23,112 bases of DNA from a virus, in IMG/VR virus record IMGVR_UViG_3300025120_000591, positions 1 to 23,112 of that record. One strand, written 5' to 3'. How positions within the stretch are numbered: position 1 is the first letter of the stretch; each line of letters opens with the position of its first letter. A program made the translations under genes and the position numbers. Under the pieces are notes generated by a model, which ran no database searches, was not told the DNA's origin, and saw only the letters and a list, made by a program, of their open reading frames with translations. This document shows positions 15,159 to 20,850 of this stretch, piece by piece.

Positions 15159-15752
15159 ATGGGAAGAATGAAAGAAGAATTTATGAGCATAAGAGAGCAA
15201 CAAGATGAGTTAGAACAGGCTTATAACCAAGAACTGTATTATCAAGAACAAGAACAATTACAATCGAGTATTAATCAAAACAATAATAAAGTGAAAAAAG
15301 TAAATGTACAAGAAGCAATTATGGTAAAAGAAACTAGAGAAGAAAAATTAAAAAGATTATTCTTAAACAATGGCTTAGTCAAAGGCGATGTTTATAAAGA
15401 CCCTAGAGGTTTTGCTACTATCAAAAGGGAAGGAATTGATAAGATTGTTGCTAAACAAAACATACAAGTAGCATACGAGCCTATAAAAATGATAAGAGAA
15501 AAAGACCCTGAAACTAAAAAAATAACAGTTTGGGTAGTTGTAAGGGTTACTGCTAGTATGAAAACGGGAACAGGAGAGAACGATGTTAGAAATATAATGA
15601 CTTTTGGAGAGGCAAGTGATGACAATTTAATTGGAGGAGGTAAGAAATTTCCTGTAGCTATGGCAGAAAAAAGAGGTATGAGTAGAGCTGTTCTAAAAAT
15701 TTGTGGACTGTATGCAGAAGGAATCAAGGGCGAAGATGAAATGGAAAACTAA
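15159..15752 (+). CDS. Putative single-strand annealing / recombination-type protein
   Basis: A 197-residue protein: residues 1-55 are Gln/Glu-rich and helical, and the rest is a globular domain. The end of that domain reads 'PVAMAEKRGMSRAVLKICGL' and then a short acidic tail (KGEDEMEN). The Ala-Met-Ala-Glu-Lys-Arg...Arg-Ala-(V/I)-Leu-Lys...Gly-Leu pattern resembles the conserved helix of Rad52/Erf/Sak-type annealing proteins, where an 'AEKRAKxRAIxKLxG' segment is typical. The middle has strands ('KKITVWVVVRVTASMKT', then 'NIMTFGEA') consistent with that fold. Neighbouring replication genes support the idea, but the match is from memory. An uncharacterised replication accessory protein is the alternative. 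Confidence 0.45.
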   Translation: MGRMKEEFMSIREQQDELEQAYNQELYYQEQEQLQSSINQNNNKVKKVNVQEAIMVKETREEKLKRLFLNNGLVKGDVYKDPRGFATIKREGIDKIVAKQNIQVAYEPIKMIREKDPETKKITVWVVVRVTASMKTGTGENDVRNIMTFGEASDDNLIGGGKKFPVAMAEKRGMSRAVLKICGLYAEGIKGEDEMEN

Positions 15753-15841
15753 TGGAAAGCGAATGTTGTGGAGCTATCCTTTTAGAAGGAACTGATTTGT
15801 GTAGTGATTGTTTAGAACACACAGGACAGGAGGTGGAATAA
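15752..15841 (+). CDS. 29-residue Cys microprotein (zinc-knuckle-like)
   Basis: ATG at 15752 overlaps the previous stop by one base (TAATG) and its own stop overlaps the next ATG in the same way. The sequence has Cys5, Cys6, Cys17, Cys20 and His23 in the order CCGA...LCSDCLEH, echoing the larger zinc-ribbon protein at 14891. Conserved metal-ligand spacing and two coupled junctions argue that this very short frame is translated. Function unknown. Confidence 0.6.
   Translation: MESECCGAILLEGTDLCSDCLEHTGQEVE
15828..15836 (+). promoter_or_regulatory. Canonical Shine-Dalgarno sequence AGGAGGTGG before the gene at 15841
   Basis: AGGAGGT ends 6 bases before the ATG at 15841, an ideal spacing. Nearly all other genes here have only A-rich leaders, as is usual for Bacteroidota, so this one stands out. 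It lies inside the codons of the 29-residue upstream gene, so chance codon choice (Gln-Glu-Val-Glu) is also possible. Confidence 0.5.
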
Positions 15842-16101
15842 TGAATAACGATTGGATGGATGAGGTTCTTGATGGCAAACCTAAAGATGCTGAATATTGG
15901 CAAATAGACTACATTGACAGCCTCGTACACCGAACTTCTTTGTCTAACACAAGTAAAGAAGAAATATCTTATAAAATTTTTGAAAAAGGATTTACAGAAT
16001 TAGAAGCAGATGAAATAATAAAACATCTAAAAGAAAATGAAGTTTATTCAGACCCAAAAGACCAATACAAACAGTTTGCTAATAATGGAATGTTTAAATA
16101 A
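15841..16101 (+). CDS. Hypothetical early protein (86 aa)
   Basis: I take the ATG at 15841 (TAATG overlap, SD upstream) instead of an upstream in-frame start at 15808 that would lie inside the 29-residue gene. The protein begins 'MNNDWMDEVLDGKPKDAEYW' and is acidic and helical, with 'SKEEISYKIFEKGFTELEAD' and 'EIIKHLKENEVYSDPKDQYK'. The helix pairs around 'LTELEADEIIKHL' suggest a compact all-helical domain. The C-terminal 'SDPKDQYKQFANNGMF' is recurrent in small phage replication-region proteins as I recall, but no function can be assigned. Confidence 0.6.
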   Translation: MNNDWMDEVLDGKPKDAEYWQIDYIDSLVHRTSLSNTSKEEISYKIFEKGFTELEADEIIKHLKENEVYSDPKDQYKQFANNGMFK

Positions 16102-16116
16102 ATAAAATAAAAATAT

Positions 16117-16422
16117 ATGAATAATAATTATGAAAAAGTTAGGAGTTCAAGAAATGAACTAGAAGCTATACTTAGAATCAGAGGAATATCTAAGCAAAAA
16201 TTTGGTAGAATATTAAATATAAAAGGCTCTACTATAGAGAAGTATGTAGAGAACCCATATTATATGAGGTATTATCAAATGCAAAGATTTGCAAACTTTT
16301 TAAATATAGAAGTTAAAGATATTATAGATATAATAGAAGTTGATTTAGAAACAAATTCTATTATAGTAGAGGGAGAAGAAAACTTTACAGGTATAGAATC
16401 TTTAGTTACTCATAATGAGTAG
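16117..16422 (+). CDS. Cro/XRE-type helix-turn-helix regulator
   Basis: Residues about 12-65 follow the five-helix XRE pattern: 'ELEAILRIRGISKQKFGRIL' (helices 1-2), 'NIKGSTIEKYVENP' (recognition helix), 'QMQRFANFLNIEVKDIIDII' (helices 4-5). The last 30 residues are acidic and may be a dimerisation or interaction tail. Such proteins act as Cro-like or CI-like repressors. It lies inside the early operon on the same strand as its neighbours; no divergent partner or integrase is seen in the window, so lysogeny control cannot be concluded. Its targets may include the palindromes at 20851-20920 or 14726-14742, which is a guess. Confidence 0.7.
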   Translation: MNNNYEKVRSSRNELEAILRIRGISKQKFGRILNIKGSTIEKYVENPYYMRYYQMQRFANFLNIEVKDIIDIIEVDLETNSIIVEGEENFTGIESLVTHNE

Positions 16423-16428
16423 CAACTT

Positions 16429-16659
16429 ATGACAGAAGAAGCAAGAAATGCTGTTAATTGTTTTACAGAACTAATAGAAGAAAAAAAAAACATAAAAAAA
16501 AATATAATTGAAATGAATAACTATTTTGCATATAGTGGTAAACAAGAGCTTAATGACACACTAGTTTCTTTAATGCCTTCTTATAGAAACACAAAAGATG
16601 TTTCTATAAATAATGATATGACAAAATATATTTTAAAAGATTATAGAAAATTAAATTAA
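16429..16659 (+). CDS. Hypothetical early protein (76 aa)
   Basis: Starts 6 bases after the preceding stop. The first 28 residues are a charged helix, 'MTEEARNAVNCFTELIEEKK', followed by 'NIKKNIIEMNNYFAYSGKQE'. The remainder is polar with a basic end (KYILKDYRKLN). No membrane span, Cys pairs or recognised motif. Its position just upstream of the SSB-tailed gene suggests a replication accessory role, but I do not recognise the family. Confidence 0.6.
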   Translation: MTEEARNAVNCFTELIEEKKNIKKNIIEMNNYFAYSGKQELNDTLVSLMPSYRNTKDVSINNDMTKYILKDYRKLN

Positions 16660-16674
16660 ATAAATAAATAAATT

Positions 16675-16926
16675 ATGGCTGAAAAAAATTATGTAGCAAG
16701 TAGTATAAAAAAAGTTACTACACAATATGGGGACTTGTTCAATGCAAGTTTTAAATTAGAAGACTTGCAAAAGATTGCAAAGAGAGGTTGGTTAAATATT
16801 ACTATAGCAGAAAGAAGAGAGCCATCAGAAAAAGGAGCTACTCATTATGCTTATGAAAACACATATGAGCCACCAAAAGAAGTTACATCTGATAAAGCAC
16901 AAGAAGCAGACGACTTACCATTTTAA
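16675..16926 (+). CDS. Small ssDNA-binding-like protein with SSB-type acidic tail
   Basis: An 83-residue protein. Residues about 4-55 alternate hydrophobic and polar residues as in a small beta-barrel ('QYGDLFNASFKLEDLQKIAK', then 'GWLNITIAERREPS'). Residues 60-76 are a flexible, acidic/Pro-containing linker, and the C-terminus is Glu-Ala-Asp-Asp-Leu-Pro-Phe, very close to the Asp-Asp-(I/L)-Pro-Phe tip by which SSB proteins recruit partner enzymes. That tip and the placement just before the replication-protein gene point to an SSB-type role. The fold itself is not proven. The stop is followed by the structured RNA-like element at 16933. Confidence 0.6.
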   Translation: MAEKNYVASSIKKVTTQYGDLFNASFKLEDLQKIAKRGWLNITIAERREPSEKGATHYAYENTYEPPKEVTSDKAQEADDLPF

Positions 16927-16932
16927 CAATAT

Positions 16933-17023
16933 AAGGGGTAGATGAAGGCAACTTGCCAACCAAACCTAATCGGGAGTTTAAGAGCTTCCTGTTTTTAATT
17001 AAATTTATATCTACCCCTTTTTT
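16933..17023 (+). ncRNA. Candidate structured RNA R1 in the leader of the replication gene
   Basis: AAGGGGTAGAT (16933-16943) pairs perfectly with ATCTACCCCTT (17009-17019), an 11-bp closing stem that runs into TTTTTT. Inside it lie a small hairpin, GGCA/TGCC (16947-16950 with 16954-16957), and a second one, GGGAG/CTTCC (16972-16976 with 16985-16989, one G-U pair). The whole fills the gap between the SSB-tailed gene and the gene at 17046. The stem followed by a U-tract could act as a terminator, the inner part as a regulatory or protein-binding domain. No ORF of note inside. Confidence 0.55.
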
Positions 17024-17045
17024 ATAACACTAAAAATAAAACACT

Positions 17046-17696
17046 ATGGCTAAAAGATTTACTGATACAGATAAATGGAAGAAAGGTTTTATGAAAAGTC
17101 TTTCTACTAAATACAAATTATTATGGTTATACATTGTTGATGATTGTAATCACGCAGGAGTTTGGGAAACTGATTTTGAAGTTGCTTCTATAAGAATAGG
17201 CAGCAAGATAAGTGAGAATGAAGCTATTAAGCATTTTGCAGAACACATAAGAATTTTTGATAATGGAGATAAATGGTTTATTCCTAAATTTATAGACTTT
17301 CAATATGGTCAACTTAATTCTAACTCTAGACCACATCAAGCAGTTATAAAGCTTATTGAAAAATATGACCTTTACAGCATTAAAGGCGTAGACAATATAC
17401 ACACTACAGATTCTCCTAAAACCTCTTTAAAACGCTTTAAAAAGCCTACCACAGAGGAAATACAATCATATTGTACAGAAAGAAAAAACAATGTAGACTG
17501 TATGAAGTTTTTTAATTTTTACGAAAGCAATGGTTGGAAGGTAGGTAAAAATGCTATGAAAGATTGGAAGGCATCAATAAGAACTTGGGAGTCAAATTCT
17601 ATAAACAAATCTAATTCGGATAGTAAAATAGGAAGTCAATTAGATTCTTGGAAAGGGGCAAGAGATATAATAATAAAACAGCAATTAAATAAATAA
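17046..17696 (+). CDS. DnaD/DnaT-like replication protein
   Basis: A 216-residue protein. The N-terminus 'MAKRFTDTDKWKKGFMKSLS' and following 'LWLYIVDDCNHAGVWETDF' resemble the winged-helix domain of phage replisome organisers. The C-terminal third contains a 'KFFNFYESNGWKVGKNAMKD' segment leading to WKASIRTW, the DnaT/DnaD-like element common in phage replication-initiator proteins that load helicase at an origin. The middle is basic (SLKRFKKP). It is bracketed by the two structured RNA-like elements, and it follows the SSB-tailed gene, so this is the core of the replication module. No helicase or polymerase is visible in the window. Confidence 0.72.
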   Translation: MAKRFTDTDKWKKGFMKSLSTKYKLLWLYIVDDCNHAGVWETDFEVASIRIGSKISENEAIKHFAEHIRIFDNGDKWFIPKFIDFQYGQLNSNSRPHQAVIKLIEKYDLYSIKGVDNIHTTDSPKTSLKRFKKPTTEEIQSYCTERKNNVDCMKFFNFYESNGWKVGKNAMKDWKASIRTWESNSINKSNSDSKIGSQLDSWKGARDIIIKQQLNK

Positions 17697-17704
17697 TATA
17701 ATTT

Positions 17705-17768
17705 ATTACGAGGGGGGGCATAAAGGCATAAGCCATAACAAGTTAATACACTTGCTCTCCCAAGTAAT
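17705..17768 (+). ncRNA. Candidate structured RNA R2, downstream of the replication gene
   Basis: ATTAC (17705-17709) pairs with GTAAT (17764-17768); next, seven G (17712-17718) pair with CTCTCCC (17755-17761) with two G-U pairs. Between them are hairpin GGC-ATAA-GCC (17725-17734) and hairpin CAAGT/ACTTG (17739-17743 with 17750-17754, 6-base loop). The result is a closing stem with two side hairpins, like R1. AAGGCA...GCCA occurs at the first hairpin in both. It fills the 87-base gap before the gene at 17784. Confidence 0.5.
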
Positions 17769-17783
17769 ATTTAAAATAATAAT

Positions 17784-18053
17784 ATGAAAGGACAAATAAT
17801 TAAAACAAACGGAAGAGTTAAAAGTGTTAAACCTACTAACAATAAAAATTTTAACATAAAAGAATTACAATCTATTGTTGATGGTTTTATAGAAATTGTT
17901 AAAACAAGAGATAATAGAATAATGGTTGTTAATGATAAAGCTAAAAACATTAAACTTCCTTATAATGAAATTGCTACTAATTTATATGTATATGGTAAAC
18001 ACCAAACAATATGTGGAGATGTAATTGTTATGGATAAAGCAATGATGCAATGA
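17784..18053 (+). CDS. DUF3846-family protein
   Basis: The 89-residue protein matches the DUF3846 outline: 'KSVKPTNNKNFNIKELQSIV', then 'VDGFIEIVKTRDNRIMVVND', 'KLPYNEIATNLYVYG' and a final 'CGDVIVMDKA'. In the family these blocks (a G-Y-I-E-I strand, MVVNE, LPxNExAT, GDVIV) are conserved, and members occur in phages and mobile elements; their function is not established. The ATGA overlap at 18050-18053 couples it to the next gene. It directly follows RNA element R2. Confidence 0.75.
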   Translation: MKGQIIKTNGRVKSVKPTNNKNFNIKELQSIVDGFIEIVKTRDNRIMVVNDKAKNIKLPYNEIATNLYVYGKHQTICGDVIVMDKAMMQ

Positions 18054-18415
18054 TTTTTATTAGTCAAGAAAATAAAGACCAATTAACGTTAAAGTGTGCT
18101 GACCTAATAAGTAAAACACTTGTTGAGCTTGGTCAGATTAAGTCTGATAAAGATATTGCTATTCTTTCTAATTCCCTTTCTGATGATATAAAAAGAGATT
18201 TTAGTAATATTATGTTTATAGATATACAAAACGCTTTTAGCAATGGAGTTCGCAATAGTGATTTATTTTCTTTAAATGTAAAGACATATTATAAATGGAT
18301 TTATGCTTGGAGACAAATTATATGGGACGCAAGAGATGAGGTTGAAAACAAATCAGCAGACCCTAGAAGAGTATTACATTACAGACCTGAACCAAAATTA
18401 ATTAGAAATAAATAA
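18050..18415 (+). CDS. Hypothetical replication-region protein (121 aa)
   Basis: Begins at the ATGA overlap with the DUF3846 gene. A mostly helical, Asp/Lys-rich N-terminal half (LISKTLVELGQIKSDKDIAI) is followed by 'IDIQNAFSNGVRNSDLFSLN' and then 'VKTYYKWIYAWRQIIWDARD', a Trp-rich helix near residue 90. The C-terminus is basic. From memory, similar proteins with an 'A(F)xxGVRxS..FSLN..T..KW' pattern occur beside replication genes in Bacteroidota phages. No enzymatic motif is visible, so I leave the function open. Confidence 0.62.
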   Translation: MIFISQENKDQLTLKCADLISKTLVELGQIKSDKDIAILSNSLSDDIKRDFSNIMFIDIQNAFSNGVRNSDLFSLNVKTYYKWIYAWRQIIWDARDEVENKSADPRRVLHYRPEPKLIRNK

Positions 18416-18416
18416 A

Positions 18417-18611
18417 ATGACATATTTAAATATTATAGAACCATTAAGCGTAATTTTTGTATCATTTACATTAGGAATGTTTTTTGCTGCATTGTTTTTT
18501 ATATACATATCTTCTACTGAAAAAAGTAATTTAGAAAAAAATATGCAAGAATTTGACAAAAAAATTAATAAATTTGAAAAACAAAAGAAATCTTATGACA
18601 GAACACAATAA
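18417..18611 (+). CDS. Small membrane protein with coiled-coil tail (64 aa)
   Basis: Starts one base after the preceding stop. Residues about 8-32 form one membrane span ('LSVIFVSFTLGMFFAALFFI'), followed by a charged, Lys/Glu-rich helix (KSNLEKNMQEFDKKINKFEK) likely to be a coiled coil in the cytoplasm. It overlaps the next gene by 17 bases. First of four membrane-associated proteins in the 18.4-20.2 kb stretch; function unknown. Confidence 0.65.
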   Translation: MTYLNIIEPLSVIFVSFTLGMFFAALFFIYISSTEKSNLEKNMQEFDKKINKFEKQKKSYDRTQ

Positions 18612-18978
18612 ATATTATTACGAATTAAATAGGAATACAACTTCTACATCTACTGTAAATCCAAAAATGAAAATGAGCAAAGAAGAGTTAGGTATTAAAA
18701 AACAAAAACACGAAACTTTAACAGGAGGACTATACCCTGTAGGAGCTAGGTCAATGGACGTAAAGCCTAAAAACGATAAGATACCTCATTACTATATAGG
18801 TAAGCATCATAAATATGAAGCAAGAAAAGTAATAGAAGATTTTGAGTTATCATATAACATTGGAACTGCCACGACATACCTGCTTAGAAGTGCAAACAAA
18901 CATAAGTCTCCTGTTGAGTGCATTGAAAAAGCTATTGCTCATTTACAATTTGAATTAGATAAGCTTAAGCTTAAGTGA
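18595..18978 (+). CDS. DUF3310-like protein (SaV-type)
   Basis: I use the ATG at 18595 (127 residues), not the in-frame start at 18553, which would overlap the preceding gene by 59 bases. The C-terminal half reads 'HYYIGKHHKYEARKVIEDFE', then 'LSYNIGTATTYLLRSANKHK', 'PVECIEKAIAHLQFELDKLK'. This corresponds to the DUF3310 pattern of many phages (HYYxG...EAxKVIEDF.L.fnlG.a..YllRag.K....ec..KA..yL..el). The N-terminal half contains 'MKMSKEELGIKKQKHETLTG' and Pro/Gly-rich links. The family is sometimes called nucleotide-kinase-like but its activity is unproven. It overlaps the next gene by 4 bases. Confidence 0.7.
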   Translation: MTEHNKYYYELNRNTTSTSTVNPKMKMSKEELGIKKQKHETLTGGLYPVGARSMDVKPKNDKIPHYYIGKHHKYEARKVIEDFELSYNIGTATTYLLRSANKHKSPVECIEKAIAHLQFELDKLKLK

Positions 18979-19388
18979 AATACATACAAAACATAAAAAA
19001 TATTTTAGTTTATTATGATGTACAGCCATTGTTATTGTGGTGGTGCGTATCTGATGTGTTTAACAATCAGGTATTGTGGACAACTTATGATTATTGGTTA
19101 GAGCTAGGACAGCCTAATACTTATTGGCTGTATATGACTTACCTTGTTTTAAGTTTAACAATAGTTATTAACCTCAACAATTTAAAATTTCTTATAAAAT
19201 CTATTGGATTGTATTTAATATTGTATTTATTTAGCACTATAAGATATTTAGTCAGTATTTATACTGAGGACGAAGGTTTTTTATTAATTGATTTTAAAAA
19301 TATATTTATCACTTTGTGGTATTCTAGTATGTGGTTGTGGATATATTTTAAATTAAAAAAAGAAAAACTACACAAGAGTTTAATATGA
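18975..19388 (+). CDS. Polytopic membrane protein (137 aa)
   Basis: GTG start inside a GTGA overlap with the preceding stop; no in-frame ATG precedes the first hydrophobic part. Hydrophobic segments at about residues 16-28 (QPLLLWWCVSDVF), 53-68 ('LYMTYLVLSLTIVINL'), 72-94 ('LKFLIKSIGLYLILYLF') and 112-125 (ITLWYSSMWLWIYF) predict three or four spans; the end is Lys-rich. Trp, Tyr and Leu are abundant. Within the early operon such a protein could modify the host envelope, for example in superinfection exclusion, but no family is recognised. Confidence 0.65.
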   Translation: MKYIQNIKNILVYYDVQPLLLWWCVSDVFNNQVLWTTYDYWLELGQPNTYWLYMTYLVLSLTIVINLNNLKFLIKSIGLYLILYLFSTIRYLVSIYTEDEGFLLIDFKNIFITLWYSSMWLWIYFKLKKEKLHKSLI

Positions 19389-19681
19389 GTGATAACTTAA
19401 CAACGATAATAATAACAGCCATCAGCGTCATTTTTGGGGCAGGTGGTTGGAAGTTTTATGAGTTTCTAATACGAAGTAAGAGAGAGAAGCAAAAAGAGCT
19501 TAAAAGCGAGGAAACGATATATAGAGATGATTTAAAGAGTAGGGTAGATAGATTAGAACACTATAAAGACGATTGTGTTGAGTCTGTTTTACATTTAAAC
19601 ACAGAGGTAGCAGCATTAAGAGTTAAGGTAGAATTTTTGGAGAAAGAAAATAACACATTAAAAATTAAACTGCAAAGATGA
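19385..19681 (+). CDS. Membrane-anchored coiled-coil protein (98 aa)
   Basis: ATGA overlap with the preceding stop. A short N-terminus precedes one span at about residues 6-26 ('TTIIITAISVIFGAGGWKFY'), then basic 'SKREKQKELKS' and two heptad-bearing helices ('DDLKSRVDRLEHYKDDCVES' and 'EVAALRVKVEFLEKENNTLK'). One span plus a coiled coil is the layout of spanin- or Rz-like and of many small phage anchor proteins, but no spanin partner lies beside it. It is far from the lysis genes, which argues against Rz. Role unknown. Confidence 0.65.
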   Translation: MSDNLTTIIITAISVIFGAGGWKFYEFLIRSKREKQKELKSEETIYRDDLKSRVDRLEHYKDDCVESVLHLNTEVAALRVKVEFLEKENNTLKIKLQR

Positions 19682-19682
19682 T

Positions 19683-19922
19683 ATGCCTAACCCTATCTAT
19701 AGAGTTATCATAGAGTATGGATACCGCAAAAAAGGTAGCGCAAGACACTATCAATTCAAATTAATTGATACTTTTGCTTTAACAAATGATGTAAAAATGA
19801 TACAAAATAGTGAAGAAATAAGAAGAAAACTAATAAGAAATGCAAAAACTAAGCATAAAGACTTAGATATTACATTTAAGAATATTTACATTGAAGGGCA
19901 ATATGGAGAAACAGTATATTAA
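19683..19922 (+). CDS. Hypothetical basic protein (79 aa)
   Basis: Begins one base after the previous stop. It starts 'MPNPIYRVIIEYGYRKKGSA' and has alternating strands (VIIEYGY, YQFKLIDTFAL) and a basic helix ('EEIRRKLIRNAKTKHKDLDI'), ending with a strand 'TFKNIYIEGQYGE'. A small alpha/beta fold is likely; no catalytic motif or family is recognised. It lies between two membrane protein genes in the early operon. Confidence 0.6.
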   Translation: MPNPIYRVIIEYGYRKKGSARHYQFKLIDTFALTNDVKMIQNSEEIRRKLIRNAKTKHKDLDITFKNIYIEGQYGETVY

Positions 19923-19930
19923 ATAAAATT

Positions 19931-20173
19931 ATGACAGCAATAATAATATCAGCACTTGTAGTATATAACATTTTTTTAACTTTAAGAATAAGAGAGGTTG
20001 AAGATTATATAGACCATCAAACAGAAATTCTAGAGTTTACTATTATAAACAATAATAAAAAACTTTACAATAAGATGATGGAGTGGAGAAAAGAAATGAA
20101 AGATGAGAAACCAAGAAGAAGAAGTACAAAAAGCAGTAGTAAAGTATCTAAAACTAAGGTATCCAAAAGTTAG
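19931..20173 (+). CDS. Small membrane protein with strongly basic tail (80 aa)
   Basis: Residues 1-20 form one membrane span ('MTAIIISALVVYNIFLTLRI'), then an acidic helix 'EVEDYIDHQTEILEF' and a long Lys/Arg/Ser-rich end ('RRRSTKSSSKVSKTKVSKS') that could bind nucleic acid or membrane lipids. Its last 71 bases are shared with the start of the nuclease gene in another frame; the basic tail may therefore be partly dictated by the overlapping gene. Last of the four membrane proteins of this stretch. Confidence 0.6.
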   Translation: MTAIIISALVVYNIFLTLRIREVEDYIDHQTEILEFTIINNNKKLYNKMMEWRKEMKDEKPRRRSTKSSSKVSKTKVSKS

Positions 20174-20477
20174 GTACTGCGCTTCATTAGGAGGTATTAG
20201 AACATCTTTTAAGCAGGCTGTAAAAGCCAAAGCCACGGGCTACATCAAGGGTTTCCCTGATTTACAGGTATGTATGCCTACTACCGAGGGGGGTATAGGA
20301 GGGGGGGGGTATCATGGATTATTCTTAGAAATAAAGAAAGACAAGAAATCTTACCCAACTAAAGAACAGAAAGAATGGATTGCATATCTAAACAGCGTAG
20401 GATATTATGCAAAAGTTACAAAAGGAATAGATGAATGTATAGAAACTATAGATGATTACTTAAACAACAAATTATGA
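20103..20477 (+). CDS. VRR-NUC domain nuclease
   Basis: The 124-residue protein fits VRR-NUC, a PD-(D/E)xK-type nuclease: the N-terminal Glu-rich helix 'NQEEEVQKAVVKYLKLRYPK', 'GYIKGFPDLQV' with Asp53, 'GLFLEIKKDKKS' with Glu76 and Lys78, then Gln-x-x-Trp (QKEWIAYLNSVGYYAKV) and a C-terminal helix. These occupy the catalytic Asp and Glu-x-Lys positions. VRR-NUC enzymes cut branched DNA and are often near recombination genes. Nine G at 20301-20309 encode part of a Gly run between Asp53 and Glu76. The start overlaps the previous gene by 71 bases; the ATG is the only one that keeps the first helix. ATGA links it to the next gene. Confidence 0.85.
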   Translation: MRNQEEEVQKAVVKYLKLRYPKVRYCASLGGIRTSFKQAVKAKATGYIKGFPDLQVCMPTTEGGIGGGGYHGLFLEIKKDKKSYPTKEQKEWIAYLNSVGYYAKVTKGIDECIETIDDYLNNKL

Positions 20478-20674
20478 GTATAAACATATACGAAAGAAAA
20501 GATAGAAGAGGTGGTGGCTTTGCTAAAAGAAAATTTACTTTTGAAGTTGCTCAACAAATAAGAATAGATTATGAAAGTGGAGTATATACTCAAGAACAGA
20601 TAGCAGTAAAGTATGAAGTAAGCCAATCCCTTATAAACAAAATACTTAGATACAAGACTTATATAAAGAAATAA
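20474..20674 (+). CDS. Small HTH protein (66 aa)
   Basis: Starts in an ATGA overlap with the nuclease gene. Residues about 22-60 form a trihelical HTH like those of resolvases and small sigma-like regulators: 'TFEVAQQIRIDYESGVYTQE', 'QIAVKYEVSQSLINKILRYK', where YEVSQSLINKIL is the turn and recognition helix. The N-terminus is basic (RKDRRGGGFAKRKF), helping DNA contact. It may act as a late or early regulator or as terminase-small-like DNA binder. It is the last gene before the terminator at 20707. Confidence 0.68.
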   Translation: MSINIYERKDRRGGGFAKRKFTFEVAQQIRIDYESGVYTQEQIAVKYEVSQSLINKILRYKTYIKK

Positions 20675-20706
20675 AAATTGTTTTGTGGTTGATTGTAAGA
20701 AAAGTC

Positions 20707-20737
20707 AAGAGCTAAAAAAGTTTTTGGCTTTTTTTAT
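20707..20737 (+). terminator. Intrinsic terminator ending the early operon
   Basis: GCTAAAA (20711-20717) pairs with TTTTGGC (20722-20728) with one G-U pair and loop AAGT; flanking AAGA pairs partly with the following T-run, and TTTTTTTATTTT follows. Stop codon of the HTH gene is 32 bases upstream. Confidence 0.75.
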
Positions 20738-20766
20738 TTTATTTTATTTTTTTATTTTTTTTATTT

Positions 20767-20816
20767 CTGAAACTGCCCTGAAATTGCCCTGAAACTGCCA
20801 AGCCGTTGAAACTGCT
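20767..20816. repeat. 11-mer direct repeats CTGAAACTGCC
   Basis: CTGAAACTGCC (20767-20777), CTGAAATTGCC (20778-20788) and CTGAAACTGCC (20789-20799) follow one another without spacer; a fourth copy, TTGAAACTGCT, is at 20806-20816. An 11-bp period places copies on one DNA face, as for iterons or regulator sites. Confidence 0.75.
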
Positions 20817-20850
20817 AGGTATGTACATATAGCTATTGTGAAATTTATTT

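Noticed and set aside
16935-17017. R1 as a tRNA, because of the long closing stem and a D-arm-like hairpin
   Set aside because: No T-loop sequence, no plausible anticodon arm and a longer-than-normal body; the closing stem extends past 7 bp into a U-tract.
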